A stretch of 64,000 nucleotides of DNA from Proteles cristata cristata (lineage: Eukaryota > Chordata > Mammalia > Carnivora > Hyaenidae), in NCBI GenBank assembly GCA_017311185.1, contig JAESUZ010004792.1:62001-126000 (forward strand), written 5' to 3'. A model generated the notes under the pieces. It saw only the letters and a list, made by a program, of their open reading frames with translations, had not been told where the DNA came from and did no database searches. Shown piece by piece: positions 1 to 10,135 of the stretch. Made by a program: the position numbers and the translations under genes. Position 1 is the first letter of the stretch. Every line of letters begins with the position of its first letter.

Positions 1-460
1 ATGGATTCAACCTCACAAATTGTGGTGTTGGGGATTCCCCCTCCGCGCCTCCCCACAGCTTAGCAAGACTCCTTCTAAAGTTTTGTTTTGCCTGCCCTGC
101 CCCCTTTCTTGCTTTTAGCAGCTCCCTGTTATCATATTCAAAAATGTCTGAGATTCTGCTAGCTGGTGCAAGAGAACAGCTCCATCTATAAATGACCTCA
201 GCAGAACTCTGGATTGATTTAACCTCCGTTATCTGTGTGATTAGCTCAGCCACAGAGCAGATACTTGGTGCTTATCAGCCCATAAAAGAGTCAAAGAATG
301 CTGTTACCAGTTTTTTATCTCCAAAATGCACACAAAGCCCTGCTGATTATTCTATTAATTTGTTAATGAACCTGTCTAGTAGACAGATTCTCTATTCCTT
401 TGGAAGGCATGGTGGGAAACTGAGCATTTAAAGGGGTTTGAGCCCTCAGAGCTGAAGCTT
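1..460. other. Unique AT-rich noncoding DNA
   Basis: No repeat family or coding signal is recognised. Positions 190-430 carry several TAAT/ATTA-type cores (around 345-370) and could be conserved noncoding DNA, but nothing in a single sequence proves it. Confidence 0.5.
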
Positions 461-476
461 AAAACTTTGGAAGTAC

Positions 477-705
477 GGGGCGCCTGGGTGGCTTAGTCGG
501 TTAAGCGTCTGACTTTCACTTAGGTCATGATCTCCCAGTTCGTGGGTTTGAGCCCCGCGTCGGGCTCTGTGCTGACTGCCGGCTCAGAGCCTGGAGCCTG
601 TTTCAGTCTGTGACTCCCTCTCTCTCTGACCCTCCCCTGCTCAGGCTGTCTCTCTCTCTCTCTCTCTCTCTCTCCTAGAAATAAAAAATTAAAAAAAAAA
701 ACAAA
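477..705 (+). mobile_element. Felid tRNA-Lys-derived SINE, full length
   Basis: The head matches the carnivore SINE start (GGGGCGCCTGGGTGGC). The A/B-box tRNA-like region, a body with GAGCCTGGAGCCTG, a long CT run and an A-rich tail follow in order. The 16-bp direct repeat AAAACTTTGGAAGTAC sits just before it (461-476) and after it (706-721), so both ends are fixed by a TSD. The body reads CTGTTTCAGTCTGTGACT where the common felid form has a CCTGCTTCCGATTCTGTG-type segment. This variant is shared with the copy at 8037-8262. Confidence 0.95.
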
Positions 706-721
706 AAAACTTTGGAAGTAC

Positions 722-1699
722 TTGTGGAAACTGAGATACAGGTGCTTGTTTTCATTTTGTGTTTTTATTGTCTTTTAATCTCTTATGAAATAGCAGGTAC
801 ATGGAGAGACAAAGAAGTTAGGCTGGAAAAAATTCACTGTGTAATTGAAACAGACCCAAGCCCAGCCAGACTGGAGGAAAGGCTGGGCATAGAAATTGTG
901 AATAGTATAGCACATGGATCAGGTCTTTTGGGGGCCAGATCTTCTTTCAGCTTTTCTCATTGCAACATAGATGACAATGCTCTCCAAGAGCAAAGGATTC
1001 TGGGAAAAATGGTTTATGTTTTTCTTGCATATATTTTTCTGTACTTGGAAGCTATTGCAATTATATGATTATCCTCTTAGAAATGCAGAGAACTCTATGA
1101 AGGCAGACACATGTATACAAATACTCAAAGTGTGCCCAGGGTGCTTTATCAATAGAGTTACCAAGTGGGATCCTGTGATATGGCTACATGTTTTCTGGTT
1201 CTCCAAGGAGTTCACCAACTACTAAAGCTATTCAGTTTTCCAAGTCTCTTGGGTCGAAAGATGCCTTTAAAATAGCATCAGTGTCCCAGGAATCCCTGGG
1301 CTATCTCATTGGCTACAGAATTAAGATTAGTTTGTTTATAGAATAGCCATGTTTGAGTTATAGTAAGAGAATGAGTGTGTCGTAAGGAGTTGACAATTGA
1401 TCACTACACATCCCAATGGATTGGTAAGTGATTAAAATGGAAATGAAAATTAGGTGGTGAAAAAAAAAAAAGATTCCCATCAAAATCAGATGAAAATTTC
1501 TGAAGAGATCCAAGGTTGTGCTGAGGATATTTCTTCCCTGGATTTTTTTTCCCCTGCTGTTGTGGATGACATGATGTGTAACCCAAATCCTCCAGAGAGA
1601 GCACTCATTTCCCCAGATGCCAAAAATATTCATCGGGGAAGATTTCTACCAGCCCATCGGGGGCTCTTTCTCTGGGAAATGTCCAAATCAGAGGTCACC
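722..1699. other. Unique noncoding DNA
   Basis: No repeat family or convincing exon was recognised. There is a short A run at 1459-1470. Open frames of 80-118 codons at 712-1225 and 1454-1702 have no recognisable domain and overlap in different frames, which suggests chance. Confidence 0.5.
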
Positions 1700-2035
1700 T
1701 GACTTCATTTTCCTCCATCTGGGGTCAGGCTATCTCATCTGAGGTCACCTCACTTTAAGGGGGTAGCCCACTTCCAGGGCCCAAGTTATGTGGAAATACA
1801 AAGATCTGGCACTCTTCTCTCCTCATTTGGGGGAACTCTAAAGGATTATCTCAGCTCCAGAGTCTCCTGCAGTATTAACTGAGTCCTTTGGTAAACTACA
1901 GGAAGCCAGCCTTCCCTTTGGCCAATTCTGATTCCTTCCCTTGTTGCACGTATTGTTCCAAGCACACTCTAGAATAAACTTCCTGCACAGAATTCCCAAT
2001 TGAGAATCAATTTCCATGGAACCCACCCTAAGATA
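1700..2035 (+). mobile_element. Possible old LTR fragment
   Basis: The segment ends with an AATAAA signal (about 1974-1979) followed by CTTCCTGCA and a run resembling LTR 3' ends (GGAACCCACCCTAAGATAT). The family is not identified, and this may simply be unique sequence. Confidence 0.3.
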
Positions 2036-2795
2036 TCTGGTAATATGAGTGATCTCTTAAACATGCCTGATTAAGAAGTAACAGCAAGAAGACTAGGTAA
2101 GTTTTTCACATTGCTAAGAGTGTTACTATGGATTATGTACTGATGCAGAGTGATTATTATTTGGACATCTATATCAAAAGTTTTGATTACTGAACCAGAA
2201 TCAGCATGTACGGAAGTTTCCAGTGGAATTACAAGCATTCTTTGATGCTGTCCTACTTAACATAGAACAATAACTTAGATTAGCATTTATTTACTCTTTA
2301 TCCTTTCAAGAAAAAGGCACATTGTGTCTACGAATGTAGTTATAATCTCTGATCTCATGAAACTTCAAATTCTGTAAGTAAGCAGACATAAAAGACTTGC
2401 TTATCAAAAATGTAATAGTACACATTGAGAAGAGCTGGCTAACATGAGAAACAACAGAATCTAGAATAAAAAAGATGCTCAGCGGTCTGTCCAAATATCA
2501 AGTTGATATTGCTCGGAGCACGTTAACTAAGTCTGGTATTCTAGTTCCTAAAATAAACTGTACTGATAGAAGATTGGTAACCTGGCTTAACAATCAAAGT
2601 GCAAAAAACCTAGGTGATTGGATTCAACTGAATAGTTTCCAGACCAAGAGAGGTATTGTTTTGTTGTGTGCTGCATTGCGTGGAGAGTATGAAGTGCTGG
2701 ATTCAGTGCTAGTTGCCAACATCAGATGGCATCCAGTGGATGACGCCTAGAATGGAGGAAGATCCAGAAATTCACATTTTTGAGAACTAGTTCTC
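2036..2795. other. Unique AT-rich noncoding DNA
   Basis: No repeat is recognised. A 91-codon open frame occupies 2475-2750 on the plus strand. Its product has no motif I recognise and no flanking gene signals, so it is not called as a gene. Confidence 0.45.
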
Positions 2796-2799
2796 ACTG

Positions 2800-3165
2800 G
2801 TGTCTTTTCATACTCTGCAATGAAAACCAAAGAGTGTCACAGACCCATGTTCCCTGTGCCTTTGTATTTTAGTCCCCACTTTCCTTGCCTTTCCAGGCTC
2901 CAAGATACAGTTTGAAAGCTACCCTTTCAGTGAAACCAACTTCTCCATGTCCGAGGAGTTAGTGGCTCCCTTCTCTGTGCAATATAGGAACAGTGTGTCC
3001 ATATGTCTATCACTGCACTCATCACGACTCATCTTCTTCTAGTTATGCTAATTGAAACAAAGGCTGTCAGTGTATCATATCATTGTAGTTCTAGCTTCTG
3101 GCACAGTGTCTGATGTACAGAAAGTATTTATCAGTATTTGGTAATTGAATAAGATGTGTGAGTAA
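2800..3165 (+). mobile_element. L2 LINE 3' end
   Basis: This follows the L2 3'UTR order: a segment like CCTTTCCAGGCTCC..., then CTATCACTGCACTCATCAC, then a GGCACAGTGTCTGATGTACAGAAAGT terminus equivalent to the L2 'GGCACATAGTAGGTGCTCAATAAAT' end. It is highly diverged and carries no coding part. Confidence 0.65.
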
Positions 3166-3385
3166 ATAGACAAATCAACAATGAACAAATGAAGAAGCTA
3201 AGAAACACATTCTAAATGCAAGAGAAGACAGCATGGAGGTAAGCAGATTTAGAAGAGGTGGAAGAGTCTTCAAATATTTAAAGAGTTATTAAAGTATCCT
3301 TGTAGCACTATAAAGAAATATGGACTGGATCATAATTTAATGGAGTGAGTCTGTAATTAATTTAATAACTGTGACCAAAAGTTTC
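3166..3385. other. Unique spacer
   Basis: A-rich sequence between an L2 end and an L3 relic. Nothing is recognised. Confidence 0.5.
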
Positions 3386-4330
3386 TGATTAATGAATTTC
3401 TGGCAATCTGGAAGGAGGTTTCTAGTGATGACCGTGTCTAGCCCTATCCTATTCAATATTTTTATCAATGTCGTGAATAAAGATACAAAACCTATACTGT
3501 CAAAATTTATGGATGACATGAAACCAAGTGGAATAGTAAATAAATTGGAAGACAAAAACAGGATCCAGAAATATCTCAAGAGGCTAGAATTATGAGTTGA
3601 ATTTACCAAACTGACATTAAAAAGAGGGAAATAGAAAGCCATGCCATCAGATCCTGAAACAACTGTAAAATAGACAATGAGAAACGTGTAGCCAAGCTTC
3701 AGTGTTAGTAAAAATTCACAGGGAATTCAGTTGAGGATAAGTTCATAATGAGTTCATATCACGAATCGACTTACAAACTTAGGAAACATGATTGGTAGTG
3801 CAACAATACCTGGAAATGTTTTAGAAGGATGTAGGTGAACTGCTGCAAGAGATGTTCAAGGCAATACAACCAAGCATGGCTAGAGTCCTTAAAACCATGC
3901 TGTTTAAGGAAATGAGAATCTGGCAGGATAAAGATGAAAACAAGAACATTTAGTAGAGATCCTATTGTTAAAGAAACAAGAGCTGAGCAATTTGCTTCTA
4001 GCAAATAGGATCAGACTCTTTCTGTCAAATTTAAGTAGTAGAATGATGTTTAATGGTAGTGAGTATAGGAAAACTTATTTTCATTTAACAGAAGGATGAT
4101 GAATTCTTAAACTTGCAGTTATACAACCTTGGTGTTGGCCATGGCAGGAAAAATGAGCTCCCTTAATACTAGTGACTAAGGGTTTTGAGACTAACACCCA
4201 TTGGAACTCTCTGGTGTAGATTCACATACAGCATGGGTAATTGGAGTCCAAGGTCTTTGGGGTTCCTGAGACTGTGATTCTGCCTGAAGGAGACATGCTA
4301 TAAACTCCAAAAGTTATGACTAGGATTAAT
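3386..4330 (+). mobile_element. L3/CR1-type LINE relic with reverse-transcriptase remnant
   Basis: The frame at 3392-3595 translates to a run containing SPILFNIFIN and SKFMDDMKPSGIV. These match the CR1-clade reverse-transcriptase core pattern 'GPVLFNIFINDL ... LSKFADDTKL'. The catalytic F-A-D-D block reads FMDD here (3506-3517). The frame stops at 3595, where the family continues. Downstream sequence to about 4330 follows the CR1/L3 3' half loosely. A SINE interrupts it, and the 3' terminus lies at 4605-4755. Confidence 0.85.
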
Positions 4331-4341
4331 GCAAGGGAAAA

Positions 4342-4590
4342 TTTTCTCTCCCTCTTTTTTTAATGTTTATTTATTTTTGAGAAGGAGAGAGAAAGAGAGA
4401 GACAGAGCAAAAGTGGGGTAGTGGGGGCAGAGGAGGCAGAGAGAGACGGAGACACAGAATCCATCTGAAGCAAGATCCAGGCTCTGAGCTGTCAGCACAG
4501 AGTCTGATGTGGGACTCGAACTCACAAACCATGAGTTCAGTACCTGAGCTGAACTCAGACACCCTACCTACTGAGCTACCCAGGTGCCCC
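4342..4590 (-). mobile_element. Felid SINE, antisense, inside an L3 relic
   Basis: Read in reverse, the order is T-rich tail complement, GA-rich tract, GCAGGCTC-type body and the tRNA-like head ending in ...CCCAGGTGCCCC. A near-perfect TSD flanks it: CAAGGGAAAA at 4332-4341 and CAAGGGCAAA at 4591-4600. It splits the L3 element, so it is the younger insertion. Confidence 0.93.
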
Positions 4591-4604
4591 CAAGGGCAAA
4601 CCTT

Positions 4605-4755
4605 CTTAAGATTAAAGTTATTTAAAAATTGAATGAACAGTGATTTCTCTTTCCCTCTGGAAACATTGTTATAACAGGGGACCTTGTATTTGATAGGAAG
4701 CTAGAATAGATGATCTTTAAAGTCCCTTCAGCATCAAGGATTCTGAAGTAAAATG
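4605..4755 (+). mobile_element. 3' terminus of the interrupted L3 LINE
   Basis: AGCTAGAATAGATGATCTTT followed by AAAGTCCCTTCAGCATCAAGG and GATTCTGA corresponds to the CR1/L3 end (GGACTAGATGATCTCTAAGGTCCCTTCC...GATTCTATGA). It is the continuation of the relic at 3386-4330 across the SINE. Confidence 0.8.
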
Positions 4756-4769
4756 GGAAGACTTGGGAC

Positions 4770-4930
4770 AACCAGAATTGGTTTATAGTCTAAGTTCTTA
4801 CAGAATGCGGTCACTCTTAGCCCAATGTGCTCATCTGCAAAATGGGCCTACCATCACTTCTTTTGTGTATCTTACAAAATTGTTAAAAAGTCAAACAGAA
4901 TATCATGCACTAAAAGCTGCTAGGAAAGTT
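4770..4930 (+). mobile_element. MIR SINE, sense
   Basis: Contains CTCATCTGCAAAATGGGCCTACCATC, the MIR core (CTCATCTGTAAAATGGG), followed by an AAAATTGTTAAAAAG...GCACTAAAAGCTGC tail equivalent to the MIR 3' half. Confidence 0.75.
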
Positions 4931-5121
4931 GACTAAGTACACTGGAGGATTGTCGTGCTCTTGGCATCCTTGAGTGAGTGCTGACACTGTGACAATATTT
5001 AGATCTTCTTACTCCTTCGTTCACCTACATCCCCCGCATCACTCATTCTCCTCTAAGGAGCTGTAACGTGTTTTTGCCTGGCAGGGGAAGCACCTGCCTC
5101 ACTCTTTGTATTGGTCTAGAG

Positions 5122-5341
5122 CAAAGACTGACAAGCTTTTCTGTAAAGGGCTAGATAATAAATATTCAGGTTCTGTAGGTTATATGACCTCTGTTACAGC
5201 TATTCAACTCTGCTGATGTAGCATAAAAACAGCTGTAGACAATATGTAAACACATCGGCATGACTATGTTCCAATATAGCTTAATCTACGAAACAGGTGG
5301 CTGGCTGGTCTTGGACCAGAGGCTGTAGTCTGCTGATTCCT
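5122..5341 (+). mobile_element. hAT-Charlie MITE (GGCAAACTTTTTCTGTAAAGGGCC type)
   Basis: Matches the nonautonomous hAT element with TTTTCTGTAAAGGGCCAGATAGTAAATATT, CTATTCAACTCTGC and GACAATATGTAAAC segments, and with a terminal region equivalent to GGCCGTAGTTTGCCGACCCCTG. From memory this belongs to the MER58/MER3 group, but the exact name is uncertain. It ends about ten bases before the MER20 copy. Confidence 0.85.
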
Positions 5342-5350
5342 GATTTAGAC

Positions 5351-5576
5351 AAATAGTTCTCTACTGGGGGTAATTTTGCTGCACACAGGCATTGCACAAT
5401 GTCTGGAGACATTTCTGGTTATCACAACTGGGAGTGGTGATGTTCTTTTACTGGCATCTGAGAGGTAGAGAGTGGGGATGACCCTGTTAAACATCCCACA
5501 ATACACAAGACTGTCCTCTACAACAAAGAACTATCAGATCAAAATGCCAATAGTGTCGAGGTTGAGAAGTACTGGT
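5351..5576 (+). mobile_element. MER20 (hAT-Charlie MITE)
   Basis: The whole consensus order is present: TTCTCTACTGGGGG, AATGTCTGGAGACATTTCTGG, ACTGGCATCTGAGAGGTAGAG, CTGTTAAACATCCCACAATACACA and TCGAGGTTGAGAAGTACTGG. It is nearly complete, with both terminal inverted repeat regions recognisable. MER20 copies have been co-opted as regulatory elements in placental mammals; nothing here shows that for this copy. Confidence 0.92.
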
Positions 5577-5985
5577 CTAGACAAAATAAATAACCCCTTT
5601 TTCTTATCAGAGTTCCTCAGCATCAAGCTCAATCTCCTGCTTGATTTCTGGAGCCCCAGAAGATTGGGGTTCAAAGCATTTGGAAAACAAAGATGGGACT
5701 TGTGAATCTTCCGCTTAATTCAAATAAACTGTAAAAGAATTCAATGTAAACGTTGATCAAAGAAGCGTTTTCTTTGCACATTGCAGAAACCCAACTCATA
5801 GTTTAAATTTGTTAGATTAAAAACAAAGGTAAAATTGAGATCATCTAGTGCTGAACAAAAATAGGTTTTGCAGTTGGACTTTCTCATAGCTTCCTGGATA
5901 TTTTAGCATTTGGACCAGGACTCCCAGATGGCTCACTTCCTGTTGGCTTGTGAGTTGGGCTGGCATCTCCCTCAGGCGTTAGGAC
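5577..5985. other. Unique noncoding DNA
   Basis: No repeat or gene signal is recognised. AT-rich in 5700-5860. Confidence 0.5.
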
Positions 5986-5989
5986 CCCT

Positions 5990-6120
5990 GTTATCTAATC
6001 CACCCCCTCATTCTACAAACAGGGAAACAGGCACAGAGTCGTCAAGTACCTGGCTCTTGGTCACATAGCTATTTAGCGGTAGGGCTGAATCTAGAACCAT
6101 TTTTCTCCGTGAAGCCCCTC
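5990..6120 (-). mobile_element. MIR SINE, antisense
   Basis: CTACAAACAGGGAAACAGGCACAGAG, then GGTCACATAGCTATTTAGCGGTAGGGCTG, is the complement of the MIR core and 5' part. Confidence 0.85.
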
Positions 6121-7285
6121 TGCACTCCCCCACACCATGTGGGCCTTGCTGTACAAAGAAAATGGCAGTTAGTTATTGCAAGATAAAACCTCTCTTGGAT
6201 ATAAAAATTACAAGGACTTTCCCTTTTTTTCATGGCCTAAATCACTTTTTGGTTAGTGTACAATATCTCAAACATAAAATGTTTAAAATAATGCAATGAA
6301 TTAGGAAAAATGAATTTAAACAATGTACACATCCAATTTCTACCAGCCCCGTAAGAAGGCCAAATTTCATTACAGTGAAACTCAGTAAAGCTTCTTATAT
6401 TGAAGTATTCTAACAAAGGTTTATTTAAACACTTTCTTTTGAAGATGAAGTATTTTAGGATGATAAAGATAATTACCCATTATAAGCATAATGGTCCATT
6501 TGACAGAAGGAATTAAATGTAAGGATAATTTCTAATAAAATTTAAAAAAAAACAAACCTCTCTTCTACCACCCTACTTTGTAACATACTTTAAAAGAGAG
6601 ATGGTAAAAAGTGCCCCTTGATCCGTCTCCTCCTAAATCCACTTAACACTCTATAGTCAGGGCTCTTCAGAATTGCTTAGAGCATTGAGTGAAGAAGAGC
6701 CCTGTGTCCTACTGGAACTGCAAGGGGGTACTTATACCTGCAGCAAGTGGTGATTTGGTCTCCAATAAAAGTCAGAAAAACATAGCTTTGTATTAAATTC
6801 CAATTCTTTGCTACAAGGCTGCAAGTCTTTCTATCCCTGCTGCTTCTCCATCTCAAGATGGTTATTCTACCATCGGCCGTTTTCACGGGTTCAAAAGCCT
6901 CCCAGGCCATTGCAATATTATCATCCATCTACCAGTGGGATCCAAAGGGCTGCTGCCTACATCTGTATTTCCATGCAGGAAAAGATCCATTGATTTTCTT
7001 CTCTGATGAACAGAATGTACTCATACTTTGAGATCCATGCTCTTCTGTGTTCTCTTGGACCACAGGGCTCAGCCATATGAGGTGTCCTTTTGTGTGGTCA
7101 CATGAAGTCCATTGGGGGAAGTGGGAAGCAGAACTATAGGATTTTGATGTATGTTGAATATGCTAGCCATTCTGAGCACTAATCATGGCCAATTTATCTA
7201 ACTTTATCTCCTGCCTTCTCTTCTCCAACGCACATCTACTGCCCTAATCCTGATTCCATATTTTTCTGGTAGGCACACTCTTGCA
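6121..7285. other. Unique AT-rich noncoding DNA
   Basis: 6180-6560 is strongly AT-rich with many TAAT and ATTA cores and no recognised repeat. 6570-7285 is also unannotated. The 6677-6928 minus-strand open frame shows no recognisable domain. Confidence 0.45.
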
Positions 7286-7289
7286 TAAA

Positions 7290-7480
7290 CCCCCAAATTC
7301 CCAAAGCTAGAAGAATGGGAAAATAGATCAATTCATTTCAATGTATGCACTCAATGTAATAATGTACAGCAATCAAAATGAATGAAGTATAGCTCCAGGC
7401 AACATATGGAATGAAACTTTAGTAACACAATTACAAATACAAAAGATTACGAACAGCATGGTGCCCTCTTGTAAATTAAA
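7290..7480 (+). mobile_element. Old L1 (L1M) 3'UTR fragment
   Basis: ATAATGTACAGCAATCAAAATGAATGAAG...CAGGCAACATATGGAATGAAAC...AAAAGATTACGAACAGCATG follows the L1M pattern 'TATACAGCAATGAAAATGAATGAAC...GCAACAACATGGATGAATC...'. The 3' boundary is unclear and may extend to about 7640. Confidence 0.65.
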
Positions 7481-7681
7481 AAGAAAATACCTAAGCAATA
7501 TACAATTGAGAAGTATGCATAGATACGAGAGAAACAGATTGGTAGGTTGGAAGATAGATCAACTGATAAAATTATTGATTAATCAATCAATAGATAGGAT
7601 AGAGGAGGATACACACTAGAGGCAAGTTGTCAGTGCTCTGGTTTCTGTGTTGGGTGTAGTGTTCAAAAGTATGAATTATAT

Positions 7682-7748
7682 TTGGAAGGGGGAAAGAAGG
7701 AAAAAAGAGGGAAGGAAGGAGGAAGAGTAAGAAAGGGAGAAAAAAACC
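7682..7748. repeat. Polypurine tract (GGAA/GAAA-rich)
   Basis: About 65 bases made almost only of G and A (GGAAGGGGGAAAGAAGG and similar runs). It is a low-complexity tract capable of triplex formation. Confidence 0.85.
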
Positions 7749-7884
7749 AGAATTGTGAGTGTGGCATGAACCTATAATTTTAATTAATCCCATTCTGTGT
7801 GCCTGAGTTCCACATGGAAAGGAAAATTTGACCAGGCACTCTTACATACTCACCACCTTCCAGGACTCCCCATCACAAATGTAA

Positions 7885-8036
7885 GACATGAAGTATCCTC
7901 CCCCTGACTGCTGCCTAACTTCCAACATTATCTGTGGTCATTGTCCATACATGCTCCCACTGCACTTGGCTCTGAATTTCCTTTCCCATCCTGACAAGTA
8001 CTCTCAGACCACTCTGCCTTTTGTTCTGCTGTTTCC
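7885..8036 (+). mobile_element. L2 LINE, upstream part
   Basis: CCTCCCCCTGACTGC...CTCCCACTGCACTTGGCTCTGAATTTC has L2 3'UTR character and continues at 8278 beyond an inserted SINE. Confidence 0.55.
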
Positions 8037-8262
8037 CTTTTTTTTTTTTTTAAATGTTTTATTTATTTCTAGGAGAGAGAGACAGCGTGAGCAGGGGAGG
8101 GTCAGAGAGAGAGGGAGTCACAGACTGAAACAGGCTCCAGGCTCTGAGCTGGCAGTCAGCACAGAGCCCGACGCGGGGCTCGAACCCACAAACCGCGAGA
8201 TCATGACCTAAGCGAAAGTTGGAAAGTCGGACGCTTAACCGACTAAGCCACCCAGGCGCCCC
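8037..8262 (-). mobile_element. Felid SINE, antisense, young
   Basis: Complete element in reverse, from a T12 run to ...CCACCCAGGCGCCCC. A perfect 15-bp TSD, TGTTCTGCTGTTTCC, flanks it at 8022-8036 and 8263-8277. Its body carries the CTGTTTCAGTCTGTGACT variant also seen at 477-705. Its complete TSD and well-preserved head make it the least eroded SINE in the window. Confidence 0.97.
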
Positions 8263-8277
8263 TGTTCTGCTGTTTCC

Positions 8278-8545
8278 TTAACCGATGTCCTCTCTTACTT
8301 TTCTACCTAACAAAACCCTCTAAGACCAGCCCACATGTCACGTTGTCTGTGGAAACATTGCTGAGCTCCCTTGACTCCTAGCACACCAAGCAAGAATGGT
8401 TCTGCTCAAGTTTCCATAGTTCCTTGGGTTCATCTCGTTAATAAATGCTATGTACATCACATCTTGATTGGTGGTATATTGTTGGCCTCTCTTGTATTAT
8501 GAGATCCTGAAGGATAGAGTTGTATTTTATCCATCTGGTATTCCC
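8278..8545 (+). mobile_element. L2 LINE, downstream part
   Basis: Continues the L2 interrupted by the SINE: AAGACCAGCCCACATGTCAC, ...GCTGAGCTCCC..., then GAGATCCTGAAGGATAGAG corresponding to L2 'GAGCTCCTTGAGGGCAGGG'. Confidence 0.65.
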
Positions 8546-8552
8546 TAAGGGT

Positions 8553-9122
8553 AGTAGTTTTCTCTTGCTGTGAAACAAATTACCAAAATTTGGTGGCTTA
8601 AAACTGTTATGTTACAGTTGTGTTGGTCAGAGATCCAGGTGGGCTTGGCAGGTTCTCTGCTCAGGGTCTCACAGGTGTTGGCCAGCCTGAGGCTCTTCTG
8701 TGGAGACTCTGGTGAAGAACCTGCTTCTAAGCTCATTCATGCTGTTGACTGAGTTCAGTCCCTTGAAGCTACGGGACTAAAGTCCCTGATTCCTTGCTTG
8801 CTCCCAGCTCTAAAGGATCACCTTCATTTCTTGGTATGTGCCACCCACCATCTTCAAAACCAGTTAAGGCCTGTGAGCTTCCTTTAGTGGTCCAGATCTC
8901 TCTGGTGCCTCCTTCTGTCACCAGGTATAGAAAGTTCTCTGATTTTAAGGATTCTTATGATAGCATTGGGCTCATATGGAAAATCCAGGATAGTTTTCCT
9001 ATCTTAAGATCAACTGCACCATATAAAATAATCACTGGAGTGATAGATATCGTATTTGCAAGTGCCTGGAATTAGGGTGGAGCATCTTTAGGAGGCCATT
9101 TTAGAAATTTTCCCTGTCACAC
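8553..9122 (-). mobile_element. MLT1-type MaLR long terminal repeat, antisense
   Basis: Read on the plus strand it has the complement of a MaLR LTR: TGTGAAACAAATTACCAAAA then TTTGGTGGCTTAAAAC, GGTCTCACAGGTGTTGGCC, CCACCATCTTCAAAACCAG, CATTGGGCTCATATGGAAAATCCAGGATA and AGGAGGCCATTTTAG. No internal retroviral genes are attached, so this is a solo LTR. The start and end are estimated. Confidence 0.8.
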
Positions 9123-9375
9123 TCAGTATTCACCACGGTGAATACAAAGAAAAGAGAGAAGAGAGAAAAAGGAAGTCTCATTTCAGCACATCTAACTTGC
9201 CCCACAAGTATACACACAAGCATCCTCACATATAATTACAAACTTTGTGACATGCTGAGAAGCAAAGTCCACCTTTTTTCCTTTCTAACTGGACCTGTTT
9301 TTGGTCCAAAGAGATATTGGAGAAATATCCCCAGAAAAGACAAAGAGTAAGGATACATTGTTACCTTTCACTAAT
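9123..9375. other. Unique noncoding DNA
   Basis: A short A/G-rich run lies at 9145-9178. Otherwise nothing is recognised. Confidence 0.5.
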
Positions 9376-9377
9376 GT

Positions 9378-9556
9378 TTGTCCAAGTAAAACCTGGGAAC
9401 CACATACAAAAAAATTACCCCAATGTCCTTGTTAAAATGTGGAGGTCTGGGCTCCACTTGAGATCTAATAATCTCTGAGGATGGTGCCTTGCAATATGCA
9501 TTTTTAAGTGATCCTTGGGTAACCCTTAGGTAAATTAATATTTGAGAACCACCACT
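9378..9556 (+). mobile_element. MER5A (hAT-Charlie MITE)
   Basis: GTTAAAATGTGGAGGTCTGGGCTCCAC, AATAATCTCTGAGGATGGTGCC, GCAATATGCATTTTTAAGTGATCC and the end TTTGAGAACCACCACTTG follow the MER5A consensus in order. Confidence 0.88.
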
Positions 9557-10135
9557 TGATCCCTCTCTTCCTTAGGTGATATTGTCTATCTTTAATGCTT
9601 ATTTATGATACCAGTCAGCATTCAGTTGGACAACAGATGGCCACATTTTCTTTATACCCGGATTCTTGGTGATAGCTGACTCTAACCATAGTCGTACCAC
9701 TTGCTGGAAGTTGGAGGAATAATAATATACACATTTTTGGAGTGATCAATGAGTAACTGGCCAGAAGTTATTCTAAATGACTGTTTTGGTTTTATAGAAA
9801 CTAGAAAATGGATCTAAACCCAATGAGAGATGGACACCAGGAACTTGACAACTTGAGCCATGATGGGAGGGTAGTACTTGCTAGGGAGCTGGCTGTCTGC
9901 TGAAAACCTGAGATGCTCTTTATTGTGACATACAGTATGCCTGCTATCTCTGTCTTGTTTTTACAAGTAATTACTCTCTTACTTAAAAGTCTGATAGCTA
10001 GTGTTATTATTTTGCTTTTGAAAAAATGATGGAGAGGGAGGAATAGGTCCACCATTAAGATGTAGATTGAACAGAGAAACTCATGATACCAAAAATGGGT
10101 GTAGGAAATAAGGGGGAGGGGATGTGAATTTATAT
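9557..10135. other. Unique noncoding DNA
   Basis: No repeat or coding signal is recognised. Confidence 0.5.

Noticed and set aside
8160..8262. tRNA-like sequence with A and B boxes
   Set aside because: This is the tRNA-Lys-derived head of a SINE, not a functional tRNA gene. The same holds for the other SINE heads.
8553..9122. Possible endogenous retrovirus
   Set aside because: Only solo MaLR-type LTR sequence is present. No gag, pol or env remnant is seen here or next to the LTRs at 25385-25602 and 39680-39935.
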